NCBI RefSeq assembly: GCF_000969445.1
Contig: NZ_JZEY01000054.1
Span: 1,984,001-2,048,000, forward strand
Source of the DNA: Devosia chinhatensis
GTDB lineage: Bacteria; Pseudomonadota; Alphaproteobacteria; Rhizobiales; Devosiaceae
Length of the DNA: 64,000 nt
Direction of reading: 5' to 3'
How positions within the stretch are numbered: position 1 is the first letter of the stretch; each line of letters opens with the position of its first letter. Below, piece after piece: positions 52,811 through 61,623 of the stretch. Position numbers and translations under genes: made by a program. The notes below the pieces were generated by a model. It was given only the letters and a program-made list of their open reading frames with translations. It did no database searches and was not told where the DNA came from.

Positions 52811-52833
52811 GAAAGGCTCCAGTGGAGCCTTTC
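52811..52833 (+). terminator. Hairpin between phoU and phoB
   Basis: GAAAGGCTCC, loop AGT, GGAGCCTTTC is a perfect 10-bp stem starting 21 nt after phoU. There is no U-tract, so it may attenuate rather than end transcription. It could make PhoB less abundant than PstB and PhoU on a shared message. Confidence 0.5.
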
Positions 52834-52975
52834 AGGCCGCTAAGGCCATAAGAGCTTGGAACGTCCCGCAAGGCAATTCTCTCCAGTGGAAAGAATTGAG
52901 GGAACAAGGCTCGAATGGCGGGAAATAACCACATACACGGCACGCCTACGGCGCCGACCGACGGAGCACGCCCAT

Positions 52976-53677
52976 ATGCCCGCGACCATCCTCATCGTCG
53001 AAGACGAAGCCGACATCGCCCTCCTTCTCCGCTACAATCTCGAAGCGGAGGGCTTTCGCGTCGTTACCGCCGAAACCGGCGACGAAGCCACCCATGCCAT
53101 TGCCGAAAAACTCCCCGACCTGATCCTGCTCGACTGGATGCTGCCCGAAATTTCCGGCATCGAGCTCTGCCGCCGCCTGCGCGCCCGCGAGGAAACCAGC
53201 CACGTGCCGATCATCATGCTGACCGCTCGTGGCGAGGAAGAAGAGCGCGTGCGCGGCCTCACCACCGGCGCCGACGACTACATGGTCAAGCCCTTCTCCG
53301 TCCCCGAGCTGCTGGCGCGCATCCAGTCCCTCCTGCGCCGCGCCAACCCCAACCTCGTCACCGCCGCCCTCAAGGTCGGCGATCTCGAACTCGACCGCAC
53401 CACTCACCGCGTGCGCCGCGCCAGCCGCGACGTCCATCTCGGCCCCACCGAATACCGTCTGCTCGAATATCTCATGCGCCATCCCGGCCGCGTCTATTCG
53501 CGCGAGCAATTGCTCGATGGCGTCTGGGGCAATGACGTCTATGTCGACGAGCGCACTGTCGACGTGCATATCGGCCGCCTCCGCCGCGCGATCAATCGCG
53601 GCAAGGAGGTCGACCCGATCCGAACCGTCCGCGGTGCCGGCTACGCCTTCGACGAACGCTTCGCCCAGACAGCCTAG
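52976..53677 (+). CDS. phoB: Phosphate regulon response regulator PhoB
   Basis: 233 residues from the ATG at 52976 (MPATILIVEDEADIALLLRY), the normal PhoB length. The receiver contains the acidic EDE cluster, phospho-acceptor Asp in LILLDWMLPEISG, and the Lys in YMVKPFSVPELLARI. The winged helix has LGPTEYRLLEYLMRHPGRVY and VDERTVDVHIGRLRRAI. Phosphorylated by PhoR, it activates Pho-box promoters such as that of pstS. No phoR is adjacent. Confidence 0.95.
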   Translation: MPATILIVEDEADIALLLRYNLEAEGFRVVTAETGDEATHAIAEKLPDLILLDWMLPEISGIELCRRLRAREETSHVPIIMLTARGEEEERVRGLTTGADDYMVKPFSVPELLARIQSLLRRANPNLVTAALKVGDLELDRTTHRVRRASRDVHLGPTEYRLLEYLMRHPGRVYSREQLLDGVWGNDVYVDERTVDVHIGRLRRAINRGKEVDPIRTVRGAGYAFDERFAQTA

Positions 53678-53787
53678 ATCGTCTGGGACCACTTGCCGCC
53701 GAACTGCCCCAAAGTTGCGCCAAACCGTAATGACTTGAGCCCGTGCCTCCGGCACCCTGTTCGTCTTTCCTTGGAGCGCTCCCGGCA

Positions 53788-54651
53788 ATGATCGAAAAAT
53801 ACGTCCAAAGACCGAATGCGCAGCTCTACACGCAGGCATGGGGTCAGCCGCTGCGCGGCACTATCCTCTTGGCCATGGGCGCCACCGCCTCCTCGGCCTG
53901 GTGGCCAATCGCCCTGATCGACGCGCTGGCCGGTGCCGGCTACCAGGTTATCGTCTTCGACCACCGCGACACGGGCCGCTCCACCCTTTTCCCTCCGGGA
54001 ACCCCACCCTACGACCTCCCCGACCTGGTCGAGGACGTCATCGCCATTCTCGACGCCTATGCGGTCTCGTCCGTCCATCTCGTGGGCATGTCTTTGGGCG
54101 GTCTGGTGGCGCAGATCGTCACCCTCCAGCATCCCGGCCGCGTCGCGACCCTCACCGTCTTTGCCGGCGAGCCGCTGAACAGCGCCTATGATGGCGAGGG
54201 CATGCCGCCTGAGATCATGGAGCATTTCTCCGGCATGGCCACGCTCGACTGGAGCCGTCGCGAAGATGTCACCCAATTCCTGCTGCGCATTGCCGAGCTG
54301 AGTGCCGCCCCCGATCGCCCCTTTGACCGGCATGCGGCGCTTGAGCGCATCGGCCGCGAGCTGGACCATACATCCGCCATCCAGAGCGCCTTCAATCACG
54401 CCATGCTGGAAGGCAAGATCGACCCGGGCCTCCACGCCGCCGACATCACCCGGCCGACCTTGGTCATCCATGGCGCGGGCGATCCGCTCATCTCGGTCGC
54501 CGCAGCGAAAAAGACTCACGAGCTGATCCCCAACGCAAGACTGACCGTGCTCGAAAAGGTCGGGCACGAAATCACCCCCGCCGAAATCCCCACGCTCTCC
54601 CAGGCGATCCTCGGTTTCATTCGCAGCGCTCCGACCGTGCAAAGAGCCTAG
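53788..54651 (+). CDS. Alpha/beta hydrolase
   Basis: 287 residues from the ATG at 53788. The nucleophile elbow is VGMSLGGLVAQ (Ser), an Asp is in HGAGDPLIS, and the catalytic His is in EKVGHEITP. VIVFDHRDTGRSTL forms the usual early strand-loop. This is a general esterase/hydrolase family; resemblance to aclacinomycin-methylesterase-type enzymes does not fix the substrate. It is convergent with the chromate transporter gene. Confidence 0.88.
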   Translation: MIEKYVQRPNAQLYTQAWGQPLRGTILLAMGATASSAWWPIALIDALAGAGYQVIVFDHRDTGRSTLFPPGTPPYDLPDLVEDVIAILDAYAVSSVHLVGMSLGGLVAQIVTLQHPGRVATLTVFAGEPLNSAYDGEGMPPEIMEHFSGMATLDWSRREDVTQFLLRIAELSAAPDRPFDRHAALERIGRELDHTSAIQSAFNHAMLEGKIDPGLHAADITRPTLVIHGAGDPLISVAAAKKTHELIPNARLTVLEKVGHEITPAEIPTLSQAILGFIRSAPTVQRA

Positions 54652-54707
54652 AACGCAGGGAATTCACCGGGTTCCGCCATCCAAGGCCGAGATATGCTGA
54701 ACCGCGT

Positions 54708-56075
54708 TTAGGCCAGGCCCGCAACGTGCAAGGCGAGGCCGGCGATAGCGCAGCCGGCCAGCACTTTGACCGGGCCGAGCTTGAAGCGAAAGACAGCGAC
54801 AATCGCGGCGAGCGCCAAGGCCGCCGCTGCCGGATTGATCGACGTGAAGACCGGCACGTCGAGATCGAGCCCGAAGCCGCCAATCGTGCGGACCTCAGCA
54901 AAGATCACATGCAGGCCGAACCAGACGGCAAGATTGAGGATGACGCCAACCACGGCTGCGGTGATGGCCGTCAAAGCCGCCGACAATACCTGATTGTCGC
55001 GCAGCCGCTCGATGAAGGGCGCGCCGAGGAAAATCCACAGGAAACAGGGCATGAACGTGACCCAGGTGGTCAAAAGCCCGCCCAATGTGCCCGCCACCAG
55101 GGGCGAGAGCCCGTTCGCATCGCGAAAGGCGCCCATGAAGCCGACGAATTGGGTGACCATGATCAAGGGACCCGGCGTGGTCTCGGCCATGCCCAGCCCG
55201 TCGAGCATCTCACCCGGCGCCAGCCAGCCGAAATTCTGCACTGCTTCCTGGGCGACATAGGCCAGCACGGCATAGGCGCCTCCGAATGTCACCACGGCCA
55301 TGACGCTGAAAAATCCGGCAATCTGCGCGAAGACATTGGCCGGTCCGAACAGCGCGAACAGCAGGGCCACAGGGGCCAGCCAGAAGATCAGAAAAACGGC
55401 CGAGATCCGGAAGGCCCAGCCTCGATTGACCTGGGTGTGCTCGGGCGATTCTTCGCCAAGCAGCGTGTCGGCGTCATCGACCTCTGCCTGCCCGACCTTG
55501 CCGTGGCCACCACCACCCTGGAAGGCGGGCAGGCCCTGACGCGCCCCGATAAACCCGATCAGCCCGGCAGCCAGGATGATTAGCGGGAACGGCACGCCGA
55601 AAACGAAGATCGCGACGAAGGAAGCAGCGGCGATCCCCATCATCGCGGTGTTTTTCAGCGCCCGCGACCCGATGCGGATCACTGCTTGGACGACGATGGC
55701 CAGCACAGCCGCCTTGAGCCCGAAGAACAGCGCCTCGATCGGGCCGACATCGCCGTAAAGCGCATAGATCCAGCTTAACCCCATGATCGCGACCATGCCG
55801 GGCAGCACGAACAGCACACCGGCGATCAGCCCGCCAAGCGTGCGATGCATCAGCCAGCCGATATAGACGGCCAGCTGCATCGCCTCCGGACCGGGCAGCA
55901 GCATGCAGAAATTGAGCGCATGGAGGAACCGCTTCTCCCCCAGCCAGCGCTGTTCTTCGACGAGAATGCGATGCATGAGCGCAATCTGCCCGGCAGGGCC
56001 GCCAAAGCTGAGAAGGCCGATGCGGGCCCAGATGCGAATAGCCTCGCTCAGGGTGGGATAGTCACGGTCCTGCAT
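54708..56075 (-). CDS. chrA: Chromate transporter ChrA
   Basis: 455 residues from the ATG at 56075 (AAGG 8 nt upstream); ATG 56108 is an alternative. It is the long two-domain form: the first CHR domain has RIGLLSFGGPAGQIALMHR and NFCMLLPGPEAMQLAVYIGW; the second has VTFGGAYAVLAYVAQEAV and TTPGPLIMVTQFVGF. A charged loop (about 195-225) divides them. It is thought to export chromate from the cytosol. Confidence 0.94.
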   Translation of the reverse strand: MQDRDYPTLSEAIRIWARIGLLSFGGPAGQIALMHRILVEEQRWLGEKRFLHALNFCMLLPGPEAMQLAVYIGWLMHRTLGGLIAGVLFVLPGMVAIMGLSWIYALYGDVGPIEALFFGLKAAVLAIVVQAVIRIGSRALKNTAMMGIAAASFVAIFVFGVPFPLIILAAGLIGFIGARQGLPAFQGGGGHGKVGQAEVDDADTLLGEESPEHTQVNRGWAFRISAVFLIFWLAPVALLFALFGPANVFAQIAGFFSVMAVVTFGGAYAVLAYVAQEAVQNFGWLAPGEMLDGLGMAETTPGPLIMVTQFVGFMGAFRDANGLSPLVAGTLGGLLTTWVTFMPCFLWIFLGAPFIERLRDNQVLSAALTAITAAVVGVILNLAVWFGLHVIFAEVRTIGGFGLDLDVPVFTSINPAAAALALAAIVAVFRFKLGPVKVLAGCAIAGLALHVAGLA

Positions 56076-56251
56076 CCGTCTGCCTTCATGTCTTAGCGGA
56101 CCAGCCATGGATTGGTGGGTCGCCCCAGCGTTAGCCGCATGGTCGCTTTCGATGCAAGCACGGGATTGGGATGGCCTGCCCCCGCCGGCTATGAATTGCC
56201 ATGGGCGCCGCAATGATCCATCCTTCGGCGCGTACACGATCGAGACACATA

Positions 56252-56692
56252 ATGCCCTTTCATGACATTACGATTGTGCCGGTGCGCACCGAGCGCAAGG
56301 CAGCCTATCTCGCATTCTCCGCCCGCATCGCCGAGATCTACCGGGAGCATGGCGCGCTGCGTGTGCTCGATTGCTGGCAGTCCGAGGAGGCGAGCGACGA
56401 CGCCGATTTCCATGCAGCCGATGCGATGGACGATTATGCCCCGGCCAGCCTTCCCAACATGAAAAGGCTGGCCGGAGCCGATGCCGCGGAGACCGTGGTG
56501 GTTTCGGTGATCGAGTGGCCAAGCCGAGAGATACGCGACCGGGCCGTCAAGACTGTCGCCACTGACCCCCGGATAGTGGCCACCATGAGCGAGGAACCGG
56601 TTTTCGACGGGGGGCGGGTAATCGCTGGCGGCTTCGAGGTCGCGCTTGATCTGCCGGGGCCCGGGGCAGAAAGCCCGGACACCGGCGACTAG
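56252..56692 (+). CDS. DUF1428 protein
   Basis: 146 residues from the ATG at 56252 (MPFHDITIVPVRTERKAAYL). It matches the DUF1428 pattern with YREHGALRVLDCWQSEE near residue 30 and VISVIEWPSREIRDRA-like text (VVVSVIEWPSREIRD) in the middle. The fold resembles dimeric alpha-beta barrels. No biochemical role is established. It is convergent with the oxygenase gene, 5 nt apart. Confidence 0.85.
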   Translation: MPFHDITIVPVRTERKAAYLAFSARIAEIYREHGALRVLDCWQSEEASDDADFHAADAMDDYAPASLPNMKRLAGADAAETVVVSVIEWPSREIRDRAVKTVATDPRIVATMSEEPVFDGGRVIAGGFEVALDLPGPGAESPDTGD

Positions 56693-56697
56693 CGCTC

Positions 56698-57696
56698 TCA
56701 GAGGCGGTTGGCAGCGATGCGCTGCTGCAGGTAATCATGGGCCGTGATCGGCTCGTACTTGCCGCCCGGCCCCTTGATGATCGCATCCTTGTTGGCCTGG
56801 CAGAAGAAGGGCAGCGAATAGCGCGGCCCCAGATATTCATGCGCGGCCGGCATGCGCACCCGGTGCAGCGTGGACAGAAGCTGGTCGTCGCTCCAGCGCA
56901 TCAGCATGTCGCCGATATTGCAGGTGACCACCCCAGCCTTGGGCTCCACGTCGGTCCAGGCCAGTTCCCCGTCCGATTCCTTGCCCGGGCAAAGCTGCAA
57001 TCCGCCTTGGCCGACACGCTGGTGCAGCAGGGTCAGGCAATCGAAATCGGTATGCGCACCGGCGCGCCAACCCTTGAAGTCGTCGGGTTTGGCATTTTCC
57101 ATGGGCAGATAATGGATGAGCCGAAGCGTGCTCTGATATTCGGGCGACAGCGGGTCATGGGCATCGGTAAAGAAGTCCGGTTCGAAACCGAGCTTCATGG
57201 CAAAACAGGAGAGAACCTGCATCCCCAAGGCCCAATTGGCCCGCTCGAACGCCAGCATCGTAGCCTTGAACCCGGCCAGTTCGGAACCCCTTGGCCACAG
57301 GCCCGCCATGCGCGGCGTGGTGATCTGGTAGGATTCCTTGTTGTCGGCCGTGCCGGTCGAGGGGCGCACCTGCGCCTTGTATTCCCATCCGGCATTGGTG
57401 CCCTTGCCCAGCGGGTATTGCGCCTTGGTCTCTTCGGGCAGATCGAAGAATTTTGCCGTCATGTCGAAGGCGGCATCGATCTGGCTTTGCGGAATGCCGT
57501 GATTGATCAGCTGGAAAAACCCGATCCGGGTGGCCGCATCCCAGAGCTGGTCGGCGATCTCGCCCTTGCGATTGTCGAAATCGCTCATGTCGATCTGCGG
57601 AACGTCGCGATGCATGACGGTGCCGACACCGCCAATGCCCTTTTCCTTGTTAAGTTCGGCCAAGCCATATTCGGCTGCCGCTGCCTGTGCTGTCAT
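56698..57696 (-). CDS. 2-oxoglutarate/Fe(II) oxygenase (isopenicillin N synthase-like)
   Basis: 332 residues from the ATG at 57696, preceded by GGAG; ATG 57708 is an alternative. The N-terminal DIOX_N part begins DVPQIDMSDF and includes GFFQLINHGIPQSQIDAAFD. The iron ligands are the His and Asp of AGAHTDFDCLTLL and the His of LLSTLHRVRMP. The 2-oxoglutarate-type RxS is in GPRYSLPFFC. The substrate is unknown; the neighbouring transporter and amidohydrolase suggest an N-heterocycle, which is inference. A small Cys-rich gene lies just upstream on the same strand. Confidence 0.9.
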   Translation of the reverse strand: MTAQAAAAEYGLAELNKEKGIGGVGTVMHRDVPQIDMSDFDNRKGEIADQLWDAATRIGFFQLINHGIPQSQIDAAFDMTAKFFDLPEETKAQYPLGKGTNAGWEYKAQVRPSTGTADNKESYQITTPRMAGLWPRGSELAGFKATMLAFERANWALGMQVLSCFAMKLGFEPDFFTDAHDPLSPEYQSTLRLIHYLPMENAKPDDFKGWRAGAHTDFDCLTLLHQRVGQGGLQLCPGKESDGELAWTDVEPKAGVVTCNIGDMLMRWSDDQLLSTLHRVRMPAAHEYLGPRYSLPFFCQANKDAIIKGPGGKYEPITAHDYLQQRIAANRL

Positions 57697-57782
57697 GATT
57701 GTCTCCATTGGAAATGTATGTGCTGGAGCAATGACCGGACGCCTGGGGCGTCTGACTGCTTCTACTCCGAAGGCGCCATAGG

Positions 57783-57926
57783 CTAGTGCGAGCCTTTGGC
57801 TTTGGCCGATCCGGCATCCTTCTCCGCGGGCGCTGGCGACTGGCAGGGCCGCAGGGCGCATGTGGCGCAGTCACGCGCACAGAGGGATTTTCCGGCTTCG
57901 GAAGCATTGAGAAGGTCCATCCGCAT
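57783..57926 (-). CDS. Cys-rich micro-protein of 47 residues
   Basis: A short gene from the ATG at 57926 to the TAG at 57783, with an AAAGGA ribosome site 10 nt upstream. It reads MRMDLLNASEAGKS, then a Cys block CARDCATCALRPC (C-x3-C-x2-C-x4-C), then an Ala/Lys-rich tail. The four Cys look like a metal or Fe-S ligand set. It lies 86 nt upstream of the oxygenase on the same strand, probably in one operon. A partner or electron-carrier role for the oxygenase is only a guess. Confidence 0.55.
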   Translation of the reverse strand: MRMDLLNASEAGKSLCARDCATCALRPCQSPAPAEKDAGSAKAKGSH

Positions 57927-58032
57927 GGGATTTCGGTCCTTTCAGCGTTGGTTCACGGCGATCTGCCGAACCGACAGGCCCACACTGAACCCGATGTGCG
58001 CTGCGCATCCAGCGTCAAATTCAGCGCCAGGC

Positions 58033-58074
58033 GTTGCCTTTCGGGCAACAGCGATACGTTGCGTAAAACGCAAC
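58033..58074. promoter_or_regulatory. Two GTTGC-N7-GCAAC operators
   Basis: GTTGC-CTTTCGG-GCAAC (58033-58049) and GTTGC-GTAAAAC-GCAAC (58058-58074) share the same half-sites and spacing and lie 25 bp apart. Both fit the T-N11-A core of LysR-type sites (TGC-N7-GCA). They stand in the divergent promoter region between the Cys-rich/oxygenase genes and the ABC transporter genes. One of the two nearby LysR proteins is the likely binder. Confidence 0.7.
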
Positions 58075-58147
58075 GCCCGGGACGAATATTGACGCTTGTT
58101 GCGCCGATCCCAGGGGCTAGGCTTCACCCGTCAACCCGGAGGCCTTA

Positions 58148-58933
58148 ATGCCGGAACTTCCATCCATTATTCGTTTCGATGGCGTCAGCCAGACGTTTGC
58201 CGACCCGTCCGGCGCGGGTGTCACCGCTCTCTCGGGCCTCGACATCGACATTCGCAAGAATGAATTCCTGGCCGTTCTCGGCCCCTCGGGCTGTGGCAAA
58301 TCCACGCTCTTGCGGCAGATCGCGGGCCTTTTGCTGCCCACCAGCGGCACCGTCTCGATCTATGGACGCACGGTGAGCGAACCGCGCGACGAAATCGGCA
58401 TGGTGTTTCAGAAACCGACCCTGCTGCCCTGGTATACTGTTCGCGACAACGTCACCTTTCCCATGCGCCACAAATACGGTCGTGTCACCGCCGAGGATCG
58501 CACCCGCGCCGACGCCTTGCTGGCCATGATGGGCCTCACCGAATTTGCCGCGCGCCTGCCCGAAACGCTTTCGGGCGGCATGCAGCAGCGCGTCGCCATC
58601 GCCCGCGCCCTGCTGCTCGACCCCGATATCCTGCTCATGGACGAACCCTTTTCCGCGCTCGATGCGCTGACCCGGGACGAAATGAGCTTCGAGCTGCTGC
58701 GCATCTGGCAGGAGCGACCCAAGACCGTGATCTTCATCACCCATTCCATCCCCGAAGCCGTGCTGCTGGCGGACCGGATCGTGGTGATGTCATCGCGCCC
58801 CGGCCGGGTCCGCGAGGTGATCGATGTCGACCTGCCGCGCCCGCGCACCATGCAGAGCTTTTCCGAGCCCCGCTTCTCCGAGCTGGCGAACCATATTCGC
58901 GAACAGCTTTTCACCCGCCCGATGGTGGCATGA
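58148..58933 (+). CDS. ABC transporter ATPase (SsuB/TauB/ThiZ type)
   Basis: 261 residues. Walker A is GPSGCGKST near residue 46, the signature is LSGGMQQRVAIARAL, and Walker B is ILLMDEPFSALD. The segment MVFQKPTLLPWYTVRDN is typical of nitrate/sulfonate/taurine/pyrimidine importers. It works with the permease 3 nt downstream and probably with the binding protein at 61760. The promoter region has two palindromic operators. Confidence 0.9.
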   Translation: MPELPSIIRFDGVSQTFADPSGAGVTALSGLDIDIRKNEFLAVLGPSGCGKSTLLRQIAGLLLPTSGTVSIYGRTVSEPRDEIGMVFQKPTLLPWYTVRDNVTFPMRHKYGRVTAEDRTRADALLAMMGLTEFAARLPETLSGGMQQRVAIARALLLDPDILLMDEPFSALDALTRDEMSFELLRIWQERPKTVIFITHSIPEAVLLADRIVVMSSRPGRVREVIDVDLPRPRTMQSFSEPRFSELANHIREQLFTRPMVA

Positions 58934-58936
58934 CCC

Positions 58937-59743
58937 ATGGCCCTTGCAATGACTGACCTGCCCAGCCGTCCCATCCGGCAGCGCCTTTTGCGCCTTGTCG
59001 ATGCCGGCCTGCCCGTCCTGGCCTTTGTCGTGCTGCTTGTTCTGTGGGAGGGCGGAACCAGGCTTTTCCAGGTGCCGACCTTTCTTCTGCCCGCGCCCAG
59101 CATGATCGTCTCAGCGCTGTTCGGGCTCGATGCCGGCCTCTGGGCGGGCCATATCTGGGCGACGGTGCGGGTCGCCCTTTTGGGATACGCCATCGCCATT
59201 CTGGTCTCGGTGCCGCTGGCGATCGGCCTGGCCACATCGCGGACCTTGTCGAGAACGCTTTATCCCTTTCTCATCGTGATCCAGTCCATGCCCATCGTGG
59301 CGGTCGCGCCCATCATCGTGGTCACCATGGGCTCGGGCGACCTGCCGCGGGTGATGATCACCTTTCTCATCACCTTCTTTCCCATCGTCGTGTCCACCAC
59401 CACCGGTCTCATGGCCACGCCGCCCGAACTGATCGAACTGTCCCGTTCTCTGCGGGCGGGGCGCAGCCGCGAGATGTGGCAGATCCGCCTGCCCTATGCG
59501 CTGCCCCACCTGTTTTCCGCGCTGCGCATCTGCACCACCCTGGCCTTGATCGGTGCGGTGGTGGCCGAGTTCGTGGCGGCAGACCGCGGCTTGGGCTATT
59601 ACATCACCTTCTCAACATCCAACTTCCGCATCCCGGCGGCCTTTTCCGGCCTCGTCGTCTTGGTTCTGCTGAGCCTGGCCTTTTTCAAGCTGGTCGATCT
59701 CGTCCAGCATCGATTCGCGGCCTGGTCCTTGCCGCGGCGCTGA
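58937..59743 (+). CDS. ABC transporter permease (SsuC/ThiX type)
   Basis: 268 residues with about six helices. The cytosolic EAA-like loop is LIELSRSLRAGRSREMWQIR, followed by LPYALPHLFSALRICTTLAL, typical of the nitrate/sulfonate/pyrimidine importer permeases. It lies 3 nt after the ATPase gene. The regulator gene at 59802 follows on the same strand, probably in the same transcript. Confidence 0.9.
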   Translation: MALAMTDLPSRPIRQRLLRLVDAGLPVLAFVVLLVLWEGGTRLFQVPTFLLPAPSMIVSALFGLDAGLWAGHIWATVRVALLGYAIAILVSVPLAIGLATSRTLSRTLYPFLIVIQSMPIVAVAPIIVVTMGSGDLPRVMITFLITFFPIVVSTTTGLMATPPELIELSRSLRAGRSREMWQIRLPYALPHLFSALRICTTLALIGAVVAEFVAADRGLGYYITFSTSNFRIPAAFSGLVVLVLLSLAFFKLVDLVQHRFAAWSLPRR

Positions 59744-59801
59744 GCGCTTGAGTTTGCAACCGCAGCGCGGCAAGGTGCAGGCGATAAGGACCTCGCCCAC
59801 C

Positions 59802-60737
59802 ATGCTGCATTCCCGCCTGCTGCGTTATCTGGACGAAGTGGTGCGCTCGGGGTCCATCCGCCGCGCCGCCGAAAAGCTCAACGTCGCGTCCAGTTCGATC
59901 AACCGGCAGATCATCGAGCTGGAGGCCGAACTGGGCACGCCGCTGTTCGAGCGGCTGCCGCGCCGCCTGCGGCTGACGGCCGCCGGCGAAATCCTCATCA
60001 ACCACATCCGCCAGACGCTGCGCGACCATGATCGCGCCCGCTTTCGCATTGCCGAGCTGGGCGGGGTCGGGCGCGGTACGATACGCATCGGCACGATGAA
60101 CGGGCTTGCCAGCGGCCTGCTCCCGCACTTGTGCCGGAACTTCGTGCGCAGCTTTCCCGGTGTCCGCTTCGAGGTGAAAAGCCTTCTGGCGCCCGAGATC
60201 GTCAGCGCCGTTGCCGATGGCGAGGTCAGCTTCGGGCTGGGCTATAATCTGGCGCCTTCACCCAGTCTGCGCGTCGTCGAAACCTTCAGGGCTCAGCTTG
60301 GCGTCGTGGCTGCCCCCGGCCACAAACTGGCCGACCGCGCGCAGCTCCGCCTCTCCGACCTTGCCGGCGAAATGCTGGTGCACGCCGATTCCATGCTCAC
60401 CATCCGCGCAATCGTCGATGAGGCCTGCCGCAAGGTGGGCGTCGACCTGCCTGCCCCGTTCGAGACCAATTCGGTGCAGATGATGAAGCACCTCGTGGTC
60501 GAAGGGCGGGCCGTCACCTTTCTTTCGCCGCCCGATATCGACAGCGAGGTGGAAAGTGGAAGCCTCGTCTATATTCCGCTCAGGGACCGGCTCACCCCCA
60601 ATCCCCTGCTTCTCGTGGAACGGCCTGGCGGCAGCGAAAACCCCTCGGCGGCCTTGTTCATGGATCGGCTTCAGCTCAAGCTGCGCCAGATCATTCCCGG
60701 GCCGCGCGACCCGGCAGGCTTGTCATCGCCCGCATGA
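59802..60737 (+). CDS. LysR-family regulator A
   Basis: 311 residues from the ATG at 59802 (MLHSRLLRYLDEVVRSGSIR). The winged helix covers residues 1-60 with AAEKLNVASSSINRQIIELE. The C-terminal effector domain has a LysR-type substrate-binding fold (RIGTMNGLASGLLPHLCRNF onward). It is a paralogue of the convergent regulator at 60691-61605, and its last 47 nt overlap that gene. It likely controls the transporter genes; the inducer is unknown. Confidence 0.9.
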   Translation: MLHSRLLRYLDEVVRSGSIRRAAEKLNVASSSINRQIIELEAELGTPLFERLPRRLRLTAAGEILINHIRQTLRDHDRARFRIAELGGVGRGTIRIGTMNGLASGLLPHLCRNFVRSFPGVRFEVKSLLAPEIVSAVADGEVSFGLGYNLAPSPSLRVVETFRAQLGVVAAPGHKLADRAQLRLSDLAGEMLVHADSMLTIRAIVDEACRKVGVDLPAPFETNSVQMMKHLVVEGRAVTFLSPPDIDSEVESGSLVYIPLRDRLTPNPLLLVERPGGSENPSAALFMDRLQLKLRQIIPGPRDPAGLSSPA

Positions 60738-61605
60738 TTTCCTCGGCGAAAAGCGCTGCTGAAAAGTCCGGCACGGCATTTTCGCGCTGCACGAGGGACA
60801 GGGTCTGCACGGTCAGGCTCTTGTCGAGCAACGGCAGGTAGATCAGCCGGCCGGCCCGCACATCGTCCAGCACGTCCGGCTCGGACAGGAAGGTCAGCGA
60901 TTCCCCGTCGTCCAGAAAACCCTTCATCAGATCGGTGGAATTGGTGTCAACCGTCGAGTGCAGAACCGTGCGAATGCGCAGCGCGGCGTCGTCAATCACC
61001 TGGCGCAGCGACAGGCTCGCATCGGCCAGGATGATCGGATACTGCGCGCATTCGGCCAGTCGAAGGCTGGCCTTGCGGGCCAGGGGATGGCTGGGATGCA
61101 TGACAGCACCCAGTCGCGCCTCGACCCGGTGCAAGACCTTGACCCGGGCGTCGTTGGGCAGATTGTAGCCCAGCCCGATATCGGCCTCGCCGGATTTGAT
61201 CGCGGCCATGAGGGCTGGGCCGGTCAGCGCATTGATCGAGAACCGCACGGCCGGGAACCGTTCCGAAAAGTCCAGCGCCAGCCGCGGAACGAGGCCGCTG
61301 ATCGGCCCATTCTGCGTTGCGAGCCGAACCAGACCGCCACCGGGATGCTGCATCTGGCCGATGCGCGCCATCAGGCGTTCATGATCCTTGAGGGTCTGGC
61401 GGATATGGCTGATCAGCATTTCCCCGGCTGCCGTCAGCCGCATCTTGCCCGGCATGCGCTCGAACACGGGGCTGCCCAGCTCCCCCTCGAGATCGGTGAT
61501 CTGCCGGCTGATCGAGGACGACGCCACCCCCAGGCGAGCCGCCGCCTTGCGGATCGAGCCGGTGCGCACGACCTCGTCGAGATAGCGCAGGATGCGGGCA
61601 TGCAA
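60691..61605 (-). CDS. LysR-family regulator B
   Basis: 304 residues from a TTG at 61605 that aligns with the start of the paralogue (MLHARILRYLDEVVRTGSIR) and has AGGAG upstream. The helix-turn-helix is AAARLGVASSSISRQITDLE. The effector domain includes RLATQNGPISGLVPRLALDF. It is convergent with regulator A, sharing 47 nt of 3' coding sequence, and divergent from the binding protein at 61760. Two related regulators around one transporter suggest a split response to related ligands. Confidence 0.9.
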   Translation of the reverse strand: MHARILRYLDEVVRTGSIRKAAARLGVASSSISRQITDLEGELGSPVFERMPGKMRLTAAGEMLISHIRQTLKDHERLMARIGQMQHPGGGLVRLATQNGPISGLVPRLALDFSERFPAVRFSINALTGPALMAAIKSGEADIGLGYNLPNDARVKVLHRVEARLGAVMHPSHPLARKASLRLAECAQYPIILADASLSLRQVIDDAALRIRTVLHSTVDTNSTDLMKGFLDDGESLTFLSEPDVLDDVRAGRLIYLPLLDKSLTVQTLSLVQRENAVPDFSAALFAEEIMRAMTSLPGRAARE

Positions 61606-61609
61606 CGTG

Positions 61610-61623
61610 GAACACTCCTGTTC
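61610..61623. promoter_or_regulatory. Inverted repeat GAACA-N4-TGTTC before regulator B
   Basis: A perfect 5-bp inverted repeat with 4-bp spacer lies directly at the ribosome site of the TTG start. It could be an autoregulatory operator or an mRNA hairpin hiding the AGGAG site. Confidence 0.4.
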
